This document shows positions 1 through 11,356 of a stretch of 64,000 bases of DNA, one piece after another; position 1 is the first letter of the stretch; every line of letters starts with the position of its first letter. Location: contig JAPXFQ010002747.1 in the NCBI GenBank assembly GCA_028564705.1, positions 868,001 to 932,000 of the forward strand, given 5' to 3'. The notes beneath the pieces were generated by a model. It did not search any database. It had not been told where the DNA came from and saw nothing but the letters and a program-made list of their open reading frames with translations. The translations under genes were made by a program, and so were the position numbers. Origin of the DNA: Apricaphanius iberus. Lineage: Eukaryota; Chordata; Actinopteri; Cyprinodontiformes; Aphaniidae.

Positions 1-224
1 GGAAGTTGATGTAGCCATGGGTAGCTGGGGAATGGCTAACTTTTTAGCAGACTTCTCCATTGCCATCATGGCAACTGTAAACAGGAAGAGACGGAGCAGC
101 CTGTGTGCGCGGCCCCATCTTCACATGTTTGTGCAATGCACATGTATGTTGACTGGCAGCCAACATGGAGGAAACTTGAATTATATTGGCTAAAAGAAAT
201 TTGCCGGTCAGTGTGAATTGCATA
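1..224. other. Unique non-coding DNA
   Basis: No gene or repeat is recognised here. Base composition is mixed, and short open frames on the minus strand overlap in different phases, as expected by chance. It ends where the Tc1-like terminus begins. Confidence 0.4.
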
Positions 225-400
225 CACTGGGGCAAAAAAGTATTTAGTCAGCCACCAATTGTGAAAGAGGCCTGTAATTTTCATCATAGGTATACTTCAA
301 CTATGAGAGACAAAATGAGAAAAAAAATCCAGGAAATCACATGGACTGATTTTTAAAGGATTTATTTGCAAATTGTAGTAGAAAATAAGTATTTGGTCAG
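225..400 (+). mobile_element. Tc1-like transposon, solitary left terminus
   Basis: The segment opens with GGGGCAAAAAAGTATTTAGT and closes with AAATAAGTATTTGGTCAG. It holds the long subterminal block (ATTTTCATCATAGG, then TGAGAGACAAAATGAGAAAA) that I recognise from a common teleost Tc1-like family. About 175 bp of terminal repeat remains. No transposase region follows, so it is a truncated, non-autonomous relic. Recognition is from memory of the family. Confidence 0.75.
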
Positions 401-1696
401 CAAAGTAGCAGCAATGTTTGTAATATAAAATCATGCTTGGCTCACATGGATATTGCGTTTTGCAACAAACTTCCCCTTATATATAGATGTTCATGTGATG
501 CATTTGTCAGACAAAAAGGTTTTATTTTTGTGCATCTCTGCATACTGCTACCAGGATGGGGACGGTTAGACAGGACATCGAATTAAACAACGTGTTCGCA
601 GAGTTGTCTTTCAGCCGACCGAATGTGGGCTTTCGGACGTAATGGCTTCCTCTGCTGTTCTAGCCAAGTTTTCGTTTTGATAATGGCAGCCCCCCCATTC
701 TCTTGGCTCTGTCTTATTTGGAACCTTGGTGTCAGTATTTCAAAATGTTGCTCTGCTGCAAAATTGTAGCGAGACATCAGTGCCTCCCCCGTGTCCACTC
801 AGTCCTCCTGTAGTCATCCCTGAGTGTCTTTTGGCATTGCTTCCTGTGGCAGGTGTAGAGACAAATGAGAAACAGTACTCAAAACCAAGTCTGCATTCAT
901 TTGTGTGCGTGCGTTTATATGCACACACACATATATATATGTTTATATCTCTCACACCCTGCTACAATACAGTAACTAGTGACCCTGGACACAGTGCCAT
1001 TATAGCAGACGAGCCAGGGCTCCCCTGGCAGTGGCTGGGCCGGCTGGTTGCTAGGTGGGGAGACATTACCGCGGGCCTCTGCAATAATTTATCCTAAGAG
1101 CGCGGCGAGCCGTCATGTAGCCCCTGACAGAGAGCTGCAGTACTTTATCAGCCTGCCTGTAAATCAGCCATGTGTGGGTGCAGACGGCAACATTGTTTGA
1201 TCTCTTTCAGACACTCTAATAATCTGCTCCCCTCTGATTGATACCTTCACACAACAAAGCACATTACACCAGTGAGCACAGCAGTCATCCCTATGTGTGT
1301 AGCTGTGAGCGTCTGTATGGAGAGTGTGTGTGTGCGTGAAGGGAACTTGTTTGTGTGTGTTTCTGGTGGTCATCAGTATTGCCAGTGGCCAAGAGAGGGA
1401 TGAATTAGTCTTCTGCTGAAACAGAGGGTCATTTGGAGTCTCGAAACCAACGACAGGATAACAGGTTCACAAAATGATCACCATATGAAAGGAGGGGCTG
1501 TGGAGAGGAGATGATGAAGGCAGAAAAATACAGCAAATAGAGAGCAGCAAAAGCAGTTATTCCTTTATTAAATAGTGGCCTTTCTGCAATGTTAAAGTAG
1601 TTGAAGTCTACTACTTGGTATACATGAAATGGATAACACTATATGAACACGTTTCATTAAATGTTATATTTGCAAGCTGCAAAATCCATTTGCTTG
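401..1696. other. Unique non-coding DNA with short GT/CA tracts
   Basis: No repeat family is recognised. Short CA/TA tracts sit near 922-942 and GT tracts near 1325-1360. Open frames of up to 123 codons (726-1097, plus) have no recognisable domain and overlap opposite-strand frames. The block at 960-1160 is richer in G+C (GCCAGGGCTCCCCTGGCAG at about 1013-1031) and could be a conserved element. Confidence 0.35.
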
Positions 1697-2030
1697 TACA
1701 ATGCCTTGAAAAAAAATCACATCCCTTGAACCTTTGTATTTTACAGTTTGTTAAATTACAACCATAATAAACAATGTGTTTTAGAATCAGAACCCCCTTT
1801 ATTTGCCAAGTTTGAGCACACAAACAAGGGATTTGACTTTGGTTCCCCTTTGCTTTCAACAAAGAAAAATAAATTGATACATTATTGTTAACATGTTTTC
1901 TTTTTTTGTGAATTTGTAGATATGTTGCATTTTTATCTGGATTGTTTTTGTGATAGGCATCAAAAACAGTGCATGATTGTAAAATAGAAGCAAAATAATA
2001 CTCTTCTCACTTTATTATTTAACAAATGGA
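1697..2030 (+). mobile_element. Tc1-like terminus interrupted by a SINE-like insert
   Basis: The outer parts match the left terminus of a Tc1-like family: TACAATGCCTTGAAAA at the edge, then CACATCCCTTGAACC and TTACAACCATAATAAACA. After an insert at about 1783-1925 the same terminus resumes with GTTTTTGTGATAGGCATC and TGCATGATTGTAAAATAGAA. Only the terminal region is present, without transposase. Confidence 0.65.
1783..1925 (+). mobile_element. SINE-like repeat nested in Tc1 terminus
   Basis: The block begins AGAATCAGAACCCCCTTTAT and continues GCCAAGTTTGAGCACACAAA, which is a common interspersed repeat of teleost genomes as I remember it. It splits the flanking Tc1 terminus, so it arrived later. 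Boundaries are approximate and no target duplication is clear. Confidence 0.55.
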
Positions 2031-2235
2031 TGGTATATGTTTGTAATCAACCTCCTTTTAATTCGATATCCATTAAATAAACTATAGTGCAACCACATGC
2101 CCTCAGAAGTCTCCCTGTAAAGCAAACAGTAGCCATTCATATCAATAGTAAATAGAGCCTACCTGTGTGTTGTTTAATCTAACAAGGACAATGACACTAA
2201 ACACACAGACACAGCTAAAATGGAATGATTTAGAT

Positions 2236-2378
2236 CAGTGGTCATCAAGCCTGGTCCTCGAAATCGAAAGTCTGGGAAGAAACTGGTAACGAGTTACTTG
2301 ATTCAGCTTTGTTGGAGCAGGGATGCATGTAAAACCTGCAGGTCAGTAGTTGTCAGGGACCAGGGTTGGAGACAACTG
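2236..2378. mobile_element. hAT-type MITE with 8-bp target duplication
   Basis: The 143-bp element starts CAGTGGTCATCAAGCCTGGT and ends ACCAGGGTTGGAGACAACTG, which are imperfect inverted repeats. The flanks ATTTAGAT (2228-2235) and ATTCAGAT (2379-2386) match at 7 of 8 positions, the duplication size made by hAT transposases. The interior (GTTGGAGCAGGGATGCATGT) belongs to a palindromic family seen again at 14802-15025 and 62410-62480. It has no coding capacity. Confidence 0.8.
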
Positions 2379-2489
2379 ATTCAGATCAAAAGTATACTAA
2401 TGTATTAAAATGACCAAGTATCATGATTCCTAAACTCTGGCTCTCCTTTGGTTGTCTTTAGTTGTAGCTTGCTTATCCTAACAGGGTAA

Positions 2490-2771
2490 ACAGAGTTTGC
2501 ATGTATCCCCGTGCGTACGTGGATTCTGTCTGGGTACTTTTAATTTTTTCAACAGTCCAAAAAATACATTATGTTAATTAGTCTCTCCAAATTGCCCTAA
2601 GATACCAGGGTATATGCTTGGTTGTCTGTTTGGGGTGTCACGTGTTGCCCTGTGATGGACTGGTGACCTGTCCAGTGTCTACCATGCCTCCAGCCGAGTG
2701 ACAGCTGGAGATAGACACCAATCCCTCTGCAACCCTGCAAGGATAAGCGGATGTAGACAATGGATGGATGG
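2490..2771 (+). mobile_element. L2-like LINE/SINE 3' unit
   Basis: It begins AGAGTTTGCATGTATCCCC and passes through GCCCTGTGATGGACTGGTGA and GATAAGCGGATGTAGACAA. It ends in a short (ATGG)n tail at 2760-2771. This order is the standard 3' region of an abundant teleost retroelement family that I associate with L2-type LINEs. It carries no open reverse transcriptase. Confidence 0.7.
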
Positions 2772-3099
2772 TTTTCTTCTGTGTTGGGTGATCAGGGCCC
2801 GCTAGCCCTTCTCTGTAGGCCTTAACATATACATACATACATTCTCTCTGGTCTTTTTTCTTTATTACATATCATATCCACTTGCTTGTGGGGTGTTTTA
2901 TGTTATGGTAGAGTTTTTATCCAATCATATTTCAGCTAGCTTGAGTTTTTAGGTTGTATGAAATCCGCGTAATGTCTTCAGAATCCAGAGAGCAGGCTTC
3001 AGAGTGCTGGAAGTGAACTGACACAGTCAGTTGCAATAGCCAAACAGCCCTGGAGTCTGAAGGCCTGCTAGAAGGCATCATGCTGAGGTGGACATGTTA
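2772..3099. other. Unassigned DNA
   Basis: No gene or known repeat is recognised between the L2-like tail and the Harbinger-like element. A short ATACATAC run lies near 2829-2839. Confidence 0.3.
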
Positions 3100-3675
3100 G
3101 GCTACGTCCACACTAAGCCGATAAGGTTATACGGGGAGTTAGACGCCTAATGTTATTCACTCAACACGAGCATTTATGCCCCGTTTAAGGTCCCATGATT
3201 GCGCAATCCTATACCTACCTGTGCAAATACTGGGCATGCGTGAAAAGACGCACGCAAAACGGGTATAATCTACGTGACGCCAACGCCTACATAATATATA
3301 CAAGAAGCTCTACAGCACAGTACATATCTGCTTGTCCCGTTAACCGAAGAGAACAAATGCTGCTCAGAAGAAGAGAGAGTTTTTGGTGCAGACAGATGAC
3401 GAGATCGATTTATTACTCTTCTCTGTTGTCTTTGTCTGTAGTGTCGTATTGTTATTGACGCAGCATTCATTGACGCCACTTCCTTTCATTTTCCGGGGAA
3501 GCTGCCCACATTAGCACATTTAGCCGTTGAATTAAGATTTACACGGCTCTCTTACCTGGCTAATAGTTATCCGGCCACAGACCTTAAACGACGCCGGGTT
3601 AGTGTGGACGATAGGGGGGTGTAGACTAAATAATTATACGTTTAAGGCATTATCCGGCTTAGTGTGGACGTGGCC
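3100..3675. mobile_element. PIF/Harbinger-like MITE, 576 bp, TTA duplication
   Basis: The ends are inverted repeats: GGCTACGTCCACACTAAGCC on the left and GGCTTAGTGTGGACGTGGCC on the right. TTA flanks both sides (3097-3099 and 3676-3678), as expected for PIF/Harbinger insertions. A related internal TTAGTGTGGACG occurs near 3599. The only open frames (87 codons plus, 69 codons minus) have no transposase motif, so it is non-autonomous. Confidence 0.8.
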
Positions 3676-3678
3676 TTA

Positions 3679-4600
3679 GTGTCCTCTGATTGGAAAAGCT
3701 CCAAAAGCACCCGTGAGAGCCTGAAAGACAGAATTTATCAAAATATCGTTAGCTAGGTTAGCTACAGAGAGCTACTGGCGGTGTATTTTTTAAACCCACA
3801 ATTGCTGAAGGTGAAGAAGGGATTGATTTGGTAGGAGATATACTTGCCATTTCATTTTCAAGACTGACTTTTCAAAAAAAACTGTACAGGACATATAATA
3901 GACCTGGTGATATAAAGTGTGCACAGTGTCTTACTGATGGTATTATGAAGTGTATTAATTTATCTAGACTATGTAGAATGTAAATGAAGGCCTTGGGGTG
4001 AAATGCGCGGCCCACCATTGCTTTTTCTTCTACCATCAAATTTGGGAAGACTTAACTTCTAAGTTAAAATTGAAAACATAATCAAACAGCATTGTTTAAC
4101 CATTTTACAAAGCCAAAAGATAAGAATGTCGTTTTAGTTGTATAACATCATCTAACACCAAACTAAAAAGATGAAATCCTATTCCTACTGTTTAATATAC
4201 CTGTCATTATACTGGTTCTTGGAAGACCGTATTCTCAAGATGATACTCATAATAAAGACTTTGAGAATCCCTGGCCCAGCAAGTTCTGAAAGAAGTCCAT
4301 TTGAGAATCTGTGGTAAGAATTGATAATTGAGAAGTCAGACTTAGTGTGAGTTCAGGAGAGTGGTCAGAAATGTCAGTACTGAACAAATTTAACAATCTT
4401 TGTCAACAGTTTTGAAAGCCTGAAATCATTTTTGTTCAACTCTGTTTGCACAATTCTATCTATCAAATAGATTCCCAATATTATACTCTAAAGTTTGTGG
4501 TTGTAACATGACTAATAAGTAATTTTGCTCGTTGGCATATCCGTATTTTATATAGGATTTCATATAAAGAGACTGTAAAATGTGTTTGGACAAACAGAAG
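3679..4600. other. Unassigned AT-rich DNA
   Basis: No coding frame, known repeat or long structure is recognised. Composition is AT-rich with scattered homopolymer runs. Confidence 0.3.
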
Positions 4601-5680
4601 CAGCTGAACCTCCCAGCTCAACAATTGCACCTTTTCCCCTAAAATGCTGATATTTATTTCTGAACGCCATTCATGGCCCTAGATCAACTCAAAGTGAATT
4701 GCATTCTTTCCAAATAGCCCTCAAGCTCTGCGCTTGTTATGGCTCATATACAAAAGGAGAGCAATGTCCCGTCCAACAATACCCATACCATTTGTGCCGC
4801 TCAGCTTCAGAATGTCATTGGTTTGAGTGAGACAATAAAACATATCTCTCTGGCTTCTTCTCTGGCTTGCGTTTGAACATGGCTTCCAATTATTCAGCCC
4901 CAAATTCAATAGCAATTTTCTGCTCAATGAAATAGTGATTTCAATCTCTGGAGTAATGTTACTTTAGAGAGATTTTCAAAATGGCATGTCTGTGAGTGAA
5001 TAGATGGACACGGGAGGATTCATTTAGCTTGAGGAAATGATACTTGTCTGCTGAAGCTTGTCATTTATTGATGAAGAGAATTCTTCTTCAGCCGCTATAG
5101 AATCTATAGATTTGATGTTTTTGCTCCATCACTAGAATCTCCATCAAATAAAATGCTTTCTAATTTCCAGCTTTTGGCCCAAATTTTCTGATAGGATAAA
5201 AGAAGCCAGCCGGATGCACAAACCTATGATTGCGTTTGGTCAGACGGAGCCCATTTTGCTTCAGTGCGGCATTAAAAGTAGCAGTGAACAATAAAAAAAA
5301 TGCAATTATAAGTGTGTGTGTGTGTAATGTATCAGTAGCCCATCCAGGGCCCTGTAATGAATGCAATGCAACGTGCGATCACTGAGCCATGCGCACGCCC
5401 CGCTCAATGCATCTCTGAAAATAAACAGAGCAATGGAAATGGTTCTCATTAGTGTTGTTTTCATATTAAGTCCCCAAGACAAGGTTGACAAACCCAGCTC
5501 CCTGTGCCAGGCTCCTCAGGGACCGCCGCTTCAATACAGCTAGGGCAAACAACACCAGCCGATTCCAACACCATTACCACCTCCTATAGTTACTTATCCT
5601 CTCCTCCCTCCCTGTGGAGGGGCTGCATCTACACAGTAAAATACATTAAGATCTTCCAGCAGCGTAGATAAAGAGTCATG
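4600..5680. promoter_or_regulatory. Candidate conserved non-coding block
   Basis: About 1.1 kb is free of recognised repeats apart from a (GT)n tract at 5312-5325. Short opposing open frames are all under 70 codons. The mixed composition and clean sequence resemble teleost regulatory deserts. This is inference; the sequence alone does not show conservation. Confidence 0.25.
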
Positions 5681-5768
5681 CTTTCATTTGTCACCGATGC
5701 TATTGGCCCTAAAAGGGACAAATGTCTGTTCTCCATCTCTGTGCAATAGAATTGGAGAAATTTGTTCT

Positions 5769-5779
5769 GAGAGAGAGAG

Positions 5780-5846
<67 letters not shown>
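5769..5846 (+). repeat. (GA)n microsatellite
   Basis: Almost 80 bp of GA repeat has one ACC interruption near 5780. The 127-codon open frame across it (5688-6071) is a low-complexity Arg/Glu artefact and not a gene. Confidence 0.95.
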
Positions 5847-5850
<4 letters not shown>

Positions 5851-6917
5851 AGCTATTTTGTGCTCTAGGGACGATCCACTGCGAGTCTGTTTCTGCGGGA
5901 AGGGAACAGGTGTGCCGAGCTTCTGGCTTCCACCATGTGTTCCAGTTGTTTCATCTGCACCTGTTTTCGCGAGTCCTGTATATGATAATCAAAACACTTA
6001 TTAACCATAAAGGGGCCCTTGCTCATGCAGCTCGCTGTCTCTGCTTCTTTTGGGATCAGAACATCTTATAAAATTTATCATTTCAGAAGATACCTTGTCG
6101 ATTTTCATTTACTAAGAATTTTTTGTTCAGATTAAATTTAAAAAAAATGCTTTTCTGTTACTTTGCAGACAAACTAAATATAAAAAGGTTTATTTAATCA
6201 GCCAGTTAAAGAACTATGAACAGCTAAATCCTATTTCCTGGAGTTAAGCAACACACCCTAACCTTCGCCCTATGCATATCCCTTTGCAACTAACTCAGGT
6301 AGTTGTTAAAATTTCCCTAAAAGATATAAGATACTCTTAAGTAATTTTTTTTCTGTTGCTTTATTCTCCAGAATTAGATGAGTGAGAAAATTTGTAACCA
6401 GTCCAATCATTCTCCTTATCTGGCAGCTGTCCGATTGCCTTAGCTTAGCTTAGCATAAACGATCTAAATTAACGGTAACAGCTAAAAGTCAAGATATTAC
6501 TCAATAAGGATCCTAATCTTTCCTAGTGACCTGGATATTTAATGTAATATTGTAAAGGTTTTAAATCAGAGTATGTCCTGAGAATATAACAAACAATATA
6601 CAGTACTTTACATATCTGTTAAAAATTATTTAACTTCTATTTGTGTAATGCATAATCATACACATCACATTTTAGCTGAGTAGTAATACCCTATGGTGTT
6701 AATGGAGTATTGCAACACTTGATGCATATGAAGGTATCTGAACTGTTAAAATAGGCAGCTATAAGCATTTTTAGAGTGGGTCTGTAGTAATTGCAAATTT
6801 TAGCTACCCTAACCCCTGGGAATATGAGGGGTTATCTGTAAATTTATCCCGCATGTCCTAGCTGTTTGGTTTCCAAATGTACCTGTGACTAATTTCAGTC
6901 TTTAAAGGACACATATT
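5847..6917. other. Unassigned AT-rich DNA
   Basis: No gene or repeat family is recognised. A short tandem TTAGCTTAGCTTAGC lies near 6439-6453. The right edge supplies the CTTTAGAG copy of the next element's target duplication. Confidence 0.3.
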
Positions 6918-6925
6918 CTTTAGAG

Positions 6926-7300
6926 CAGGGGTGCTGAACTCATTTCCAATTTGGGCCACATTAAAATAATGAATGTCCTTAAAGAGTTGGTTGTGGCAGA
7001 AAGTATTGATAAAACTATTTTTAACAAGCTACTAAAATTTTCATAAATATCTGTCTCAACGAGTATATCTTTAAGTTTGACAAGTACTTCTTAAAATTAA
7101 ATGATTCAGAACATCTTTTTCACAAAGATGTGATTTAGAACTATTCAAATAAATACTGATTTGAGTGATAAATTAGTCTTTAGGTGCACATAAATAGAAC
7201 TTAAAGGTTTTATTTATAGATTCCTCTAGCAGTTAGTGGGCCGCATAAATGGCTAAGGCGGGCCCGATTTGGCCCCCGGGCCTTGACTTTGACACATGTG
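6926..7300. mobile_element. hAT-type MITE, 375 bp, 8-bp duplication
   Basis: The left end is CAGGGGTGCTGAACTC. The reverse complement of the right end is CACATGTGTCAAAGTC, so the ends are imperfect inverted repeats. Flanks CTTTAGAG (6918-6925) and CTTTAGAA (7301-7308) match at 7 of 8 bases. The right interior carries GATTTGGCCCCCGGGCCTTG, typical of an abundant teleost hAT MITE family. There is no coding capacity. Confidence 0.85.
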
Positions 7301-7308
7301 CTTTAGAA

Positions 7309-7680
7309 CAACAACATATCTGTCTGTCTGTACAGTGACTTTTTTTAAACCACTGCAAATAATTTCACCTAGCCACTTGACCCTGATATGTGAGGCAGTT
7401 AGTCACAGCTCGGCAACTGTTCATGCTTTTTTCCTGTACTTTTTTCAACATTCATTTCAACGTTAGCATGCAATGCACAGATCATACTCAAAACATATTT
7501 TTGTATCTACTTTGTATGTCTCTCTTTGGCAGTATTAAACATCCCACCCCCACCATGGATGAGCTAGGTTACTTACCTGAGGTGAGATTTGGCAGGACAC
7601 GACACACTGCTGCAGGCTACTGTAAATATCACCTTTCTTGTTATCTCCAAGACCTGCTTTTCCAGTAAACAGGGGAATAT
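7309..7680. other. Unassigned DNA with weak 92-codon frame
   Basis: A plus-strand frame of 92 codons (7390-7668) has no recognisable domain or supporting splice context. No repeat is recognised. Confidence 0.25.
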
Positions 7681-9190
7681 GTAATTCAATACTGCGTGTC
7701 GGGGCCATTTGCCTTCAGAGGACATCTAGGTGACATGACTTAGTGGCCTGAGAATGAGCATAAAGATTAATAAGTAATGGCTATATAAAGATGATATTAG
7801 CACTCGGATATCGCCTTTTTTTAGATTAATGCTTTTGATCAAGAGGAAGCTGTAATACAACACGGGGGATCAGGATTATTCACAGCTTTACATCGTTGTC
7901 TCAAACTAAACTTTTGTCTTTAATGCATTCTGTAATTTTGCTGTTTTTGCATAATATTTCTGTTTCTTGCAGACGTGGAAAGCATAAACTGATAACGGAA
8001 CCTCGGCATGCTTTGATACTCACCTCAAACTATCTTGCATGTTACAATTTATCGACAATAATGATAATATTGAACTGCCGGCCTAAGACTCCGAAATGAA
8101 ACACTATTTGGTTGTCTTCTGTAATACTGTTGTTTGTCCCCCTGGTATTTTGTAATTTGTTGCAGTGTTTGTGTTCTCTTTCACACTTTAATATCAGAGT
8201 ATTGCTTCAATTTAAGCTCTGAGATAAAGTTCTATTTCATTTTGAGGGATTAACTCACGGGGTAGCGAATGTCTCAAGGTATTTGTTGTTTTTTTGTTTT
8301 TGTTTTATCTATGAATTATTTAGAAGCTTCGGAAAGAAATAGAAAACGGCTTGGAAGACTGCATGTTCTGTCACAGCAATCTCATACAGATGTTTAATTT
8401 GGCCTGCTAGCACAGCAGAGGACTCAACGCGACTGGGATCAGGTGGTCGGATTTGTAATTTCCCTGAAGGAGGAGCATGCTGAATGCAGGAATAATCATA
8501 AAAGTGGCACTGCACAGTCGAAGGCCATGGAAATATGAACTCATGATTGCTGCTTGTGTTTGGAGATGTCATGGATCTTAGGTTTTAAAACAAAAAAGCC
8601 TGCAAAACACAGAGGCAGTGCAATGAAAAAAGAAGAAACATTATTAAACTTAAAAGTGTTAGATGGTGCTTTAAAGGTGAATTCTGCACCCATTCTTTAT
8701 CATGCAATTATTCATAATTTACTCAAAGTTCAGGAGGGCTGTTAATGTAGGAATCCATGTTTTCTTTACACTCTGCAGCACTATTTAAAAATGCTAATGG
8801 ACTCCAACAAGCACCTGAGCAAGGATAAAAATGCCCTAATTCCTGCTCAAAAGGTCACTGAGATGAGTTATGGCGGTATAAGCACCTGAAAGCTATTCCT
8901 TTGTTAGATTTGACAAAGAGAGGCTGCCATTCCTCCCTTAAAAATAGTCTTTGGTAATGAATGATCATTTGTGGAACGTGGTTGCTGCCGGCAGTGACTT
9001 TTCCTCTGACACAACTTACAGCCGACTGATTTACATGCCAAAAAGTTGTGCCCAAAAATATTTCAAACAAATGCAGCAGACGGCGGTGAAACACGCAAGA
9101 GCTCTCATTGTGCTTCTTAGGAGGAGGAAATGGCTAATTAGTTGGCCATGAAAAATGCAGCCTGCTCCTGTTTTATTATCATCCTCTGTT
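7681..9190. promoter_or_regulatory. Candidate conserved non-coding block
   Basis: About 1.5 kb has no recognised repeat. It holds homeobox-like cores: GATTAATAAGTAATGG at about 7766-7781, AGATTAATGC at about 7823 and GGCTAATTAGTTGG at about 9131-9144. There are several overlapping frames of 63-87 codons on both strands, none with a recognisable domain. The function, if any, would be enhancer-like. Conservation is inferred, not shown. Confidence 0.3.
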
Positions 9191-10790
9191 TGACTCAACA
9201 ACACTTCAAGGCTTTTGTTACAGATTTGCAGTTATACGTCCAGAATCAGCACAAAGTGAAATTTCTGCATGCCCACGCTTTGCTTTCACAACGCTGAGTT
9301 GCTGCTATCAATTATAAACCAGTCTGGTGTCGGGATGAGAGTGCCTTCTATGAGGCGGGTGTTGCGTGCACCTCAACGTACACTCTAAAGAAAAATACAC
9401 TGGCTAATTTTGGAAAACTCATTGACTTTTGCAATTTGACTGCTATTGATGTAATATTCTGCTGATGTTTACTTAAGAATATTTATTTTATGTGTATTTG
9501 ATGCCTATCACCTTAACGAAACTGAACTAATTTAATTGTGCAAATAAGATTTTGTTGCTTTTGTCGTAGTTTCTGTAAATATCTTTTGCTTATTGTTTTT
9601 CAATTTGTATAAACTTAAACGATGTGACATTTTATGAAAGCTTATGTGTAAAATAAATCAAATAAAAAATGGATTAGTTGGAATGAAACTTTTGCTGCTA
9701 TTTTTGACTCATAGATAAAATTGAAAACAAATAATCTGAAATGCCTTTTTTCATTTTCAAATCCAGCAGTGCTCATTCTCTAAGTAAAATGAATAAAAAG
9801 AAGAAATTTAAGATTTCATTTTCAAATAACACCCTAGTAAAACTCTTATGAAATTCAATTTGAAATGTCAAGAATTAAAATTAAAATCCTTATGCAGAAA
9901 TGCGTTTTCATTTTATGACTGTAAATGCCGTTATTGACACAATAGAATAGAAAACATGTAAAATGCTGTTATTTAATTTCAGATCGTGGAATGCTTGGTA
10001 TTGCTCTTAAGATAGTTTAATCGATTGTTTACTCTACTTCATGTTATCAGACAGGTCCTGTTTTATATGTCTTGTACTAGTCAGGCCTGGATGGGATTAA
10101 TCACAATGAATTCATGATTTCTGAATTGGAAAATTTGCCAGCAACACAAATAGTTCCTTTTTAACTCGCACTAGACAAATATTAAACAAAAATCTCAAAT
10201 AATATAAAAAATGAAAAATAAAGTATATATTTTTTTTATCTTCAAAAGTAAAAAACAAGAGCCACCAAAAAACAATAAATGGTCTCCTTCAATTAAATTT
10301 GTGATTCATATTTACTACGTCACAGGGGAAAATTATTATTCAGGTTTGTGCCTACCTTGTTTAGTTCCCACAGGAAGTTTGATTTTGCCACCTGGACAAA
10401 GCTTAGAGGTCTGTGCTAACAGAAGCTGAAGCTAACTGTTAGCAACAAAGCTAACCGTTGGGCTTGGTTTATTTGTGGACATAGCACATCAGCATTGCAT
10501 TTTTTACCCAAGACAGATGAGCTGAGGAAGAAACAGTTGGAATCTGTCTTGAAACACCGTCAGCAAAGTAAGTTAATTTAATTATTTGATCGAAGTTAGC
10601 AAAAGAGTAGCATTGCTGTTAGCTGTTTTTGAATAATACTGAGTTAGACTCAAGATACTGATGTTTTTTCACAAACAACAGCTCTCAATGCAGATAACTG
10701 GGCAAGAGACCATAGGATATTCATTGAAAAAACAACGGAATGAGACATTTTAAAAAGTGTATAATCAGTGTTTATTTTTCATCTTATTCC
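9191..10790. other. Unassigned AT-rich DNA
   Basis: Long A/T-rich stretches contain no recognised transposon. A GCTAAC-rich patch with an imperfect inverted repeat lies at about 10416-10456. The 72-codon frame at 10211-10429 is lysine-rich because of AT content and shows no domain. Confidence 0.3.
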
Positions 10791-10875
10791 TCAGCCCATT
10801 TATAAATTAAGTTTTACTTTGCACAGCGTTATAGTTTTTGTGTCCATGTGACACAAGGGATCTTTAACACTTTTG

Positions 10876-11308
10876 TCACACACAAATGCACACATTCCAG
10901 ATATGTGAAAAGAGAACTCTGCCACCCATTTGTTTAGACTGGACAGTGTATCGTCTGTATTGTAATTTGCAGTAATGCAACGCATAATGCAGCCCAACAC
11001 AACAAAACTTGGTATACAGCGTGCCGTCTTTACGGTCTATGAATGGATCAGAAACAGACACTAGGCAACTGCTCTTGGAGGATGTCACATGAGTAAAAGG
11101 CTCTTGTACTGCATGCATTAGATCTGTCAGTTTAAGTATGATCCCTTCATAAATTATGAAAACCTGTAAATTTTCAACAATCTTTGAATTCTCCACCAAT
11201 GCCTCGGACAAAGCATGGACAGTTGACACATCCAGGGAAAACAGGACGGTTTGTAACCATACTGATACTAAACATGCAGGTTTGTTAGATGTAGCCTACT
11301 CTGACTGC
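10876..11308 (-). other. Unrecognised minus-strand open frame
   Basis: One minus-strand frame stays open for about 144 codons, from just after a TAG near 11310 down to 10876. It includes the segment LVENSKIVENLQVFIIYEG, which could form an amphipathic helix. A shorter overlapping frame lies on the plus strand. I recognise no family, start context or splice partner. It may be chance or an eroded exon or transposon relic. Confidence 0.2.
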
Positions 11309-11356
11309 CAAGGAAATCCCCATCGTACTTCTCTATGTTTTGAGTCTGGATATTAA

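Noticed and set aside
5688..6071. 127-codon plus frame with Arg/Glu run
   Set aside because: It is created by the GA microsatellite. The flanking residues show no domain.
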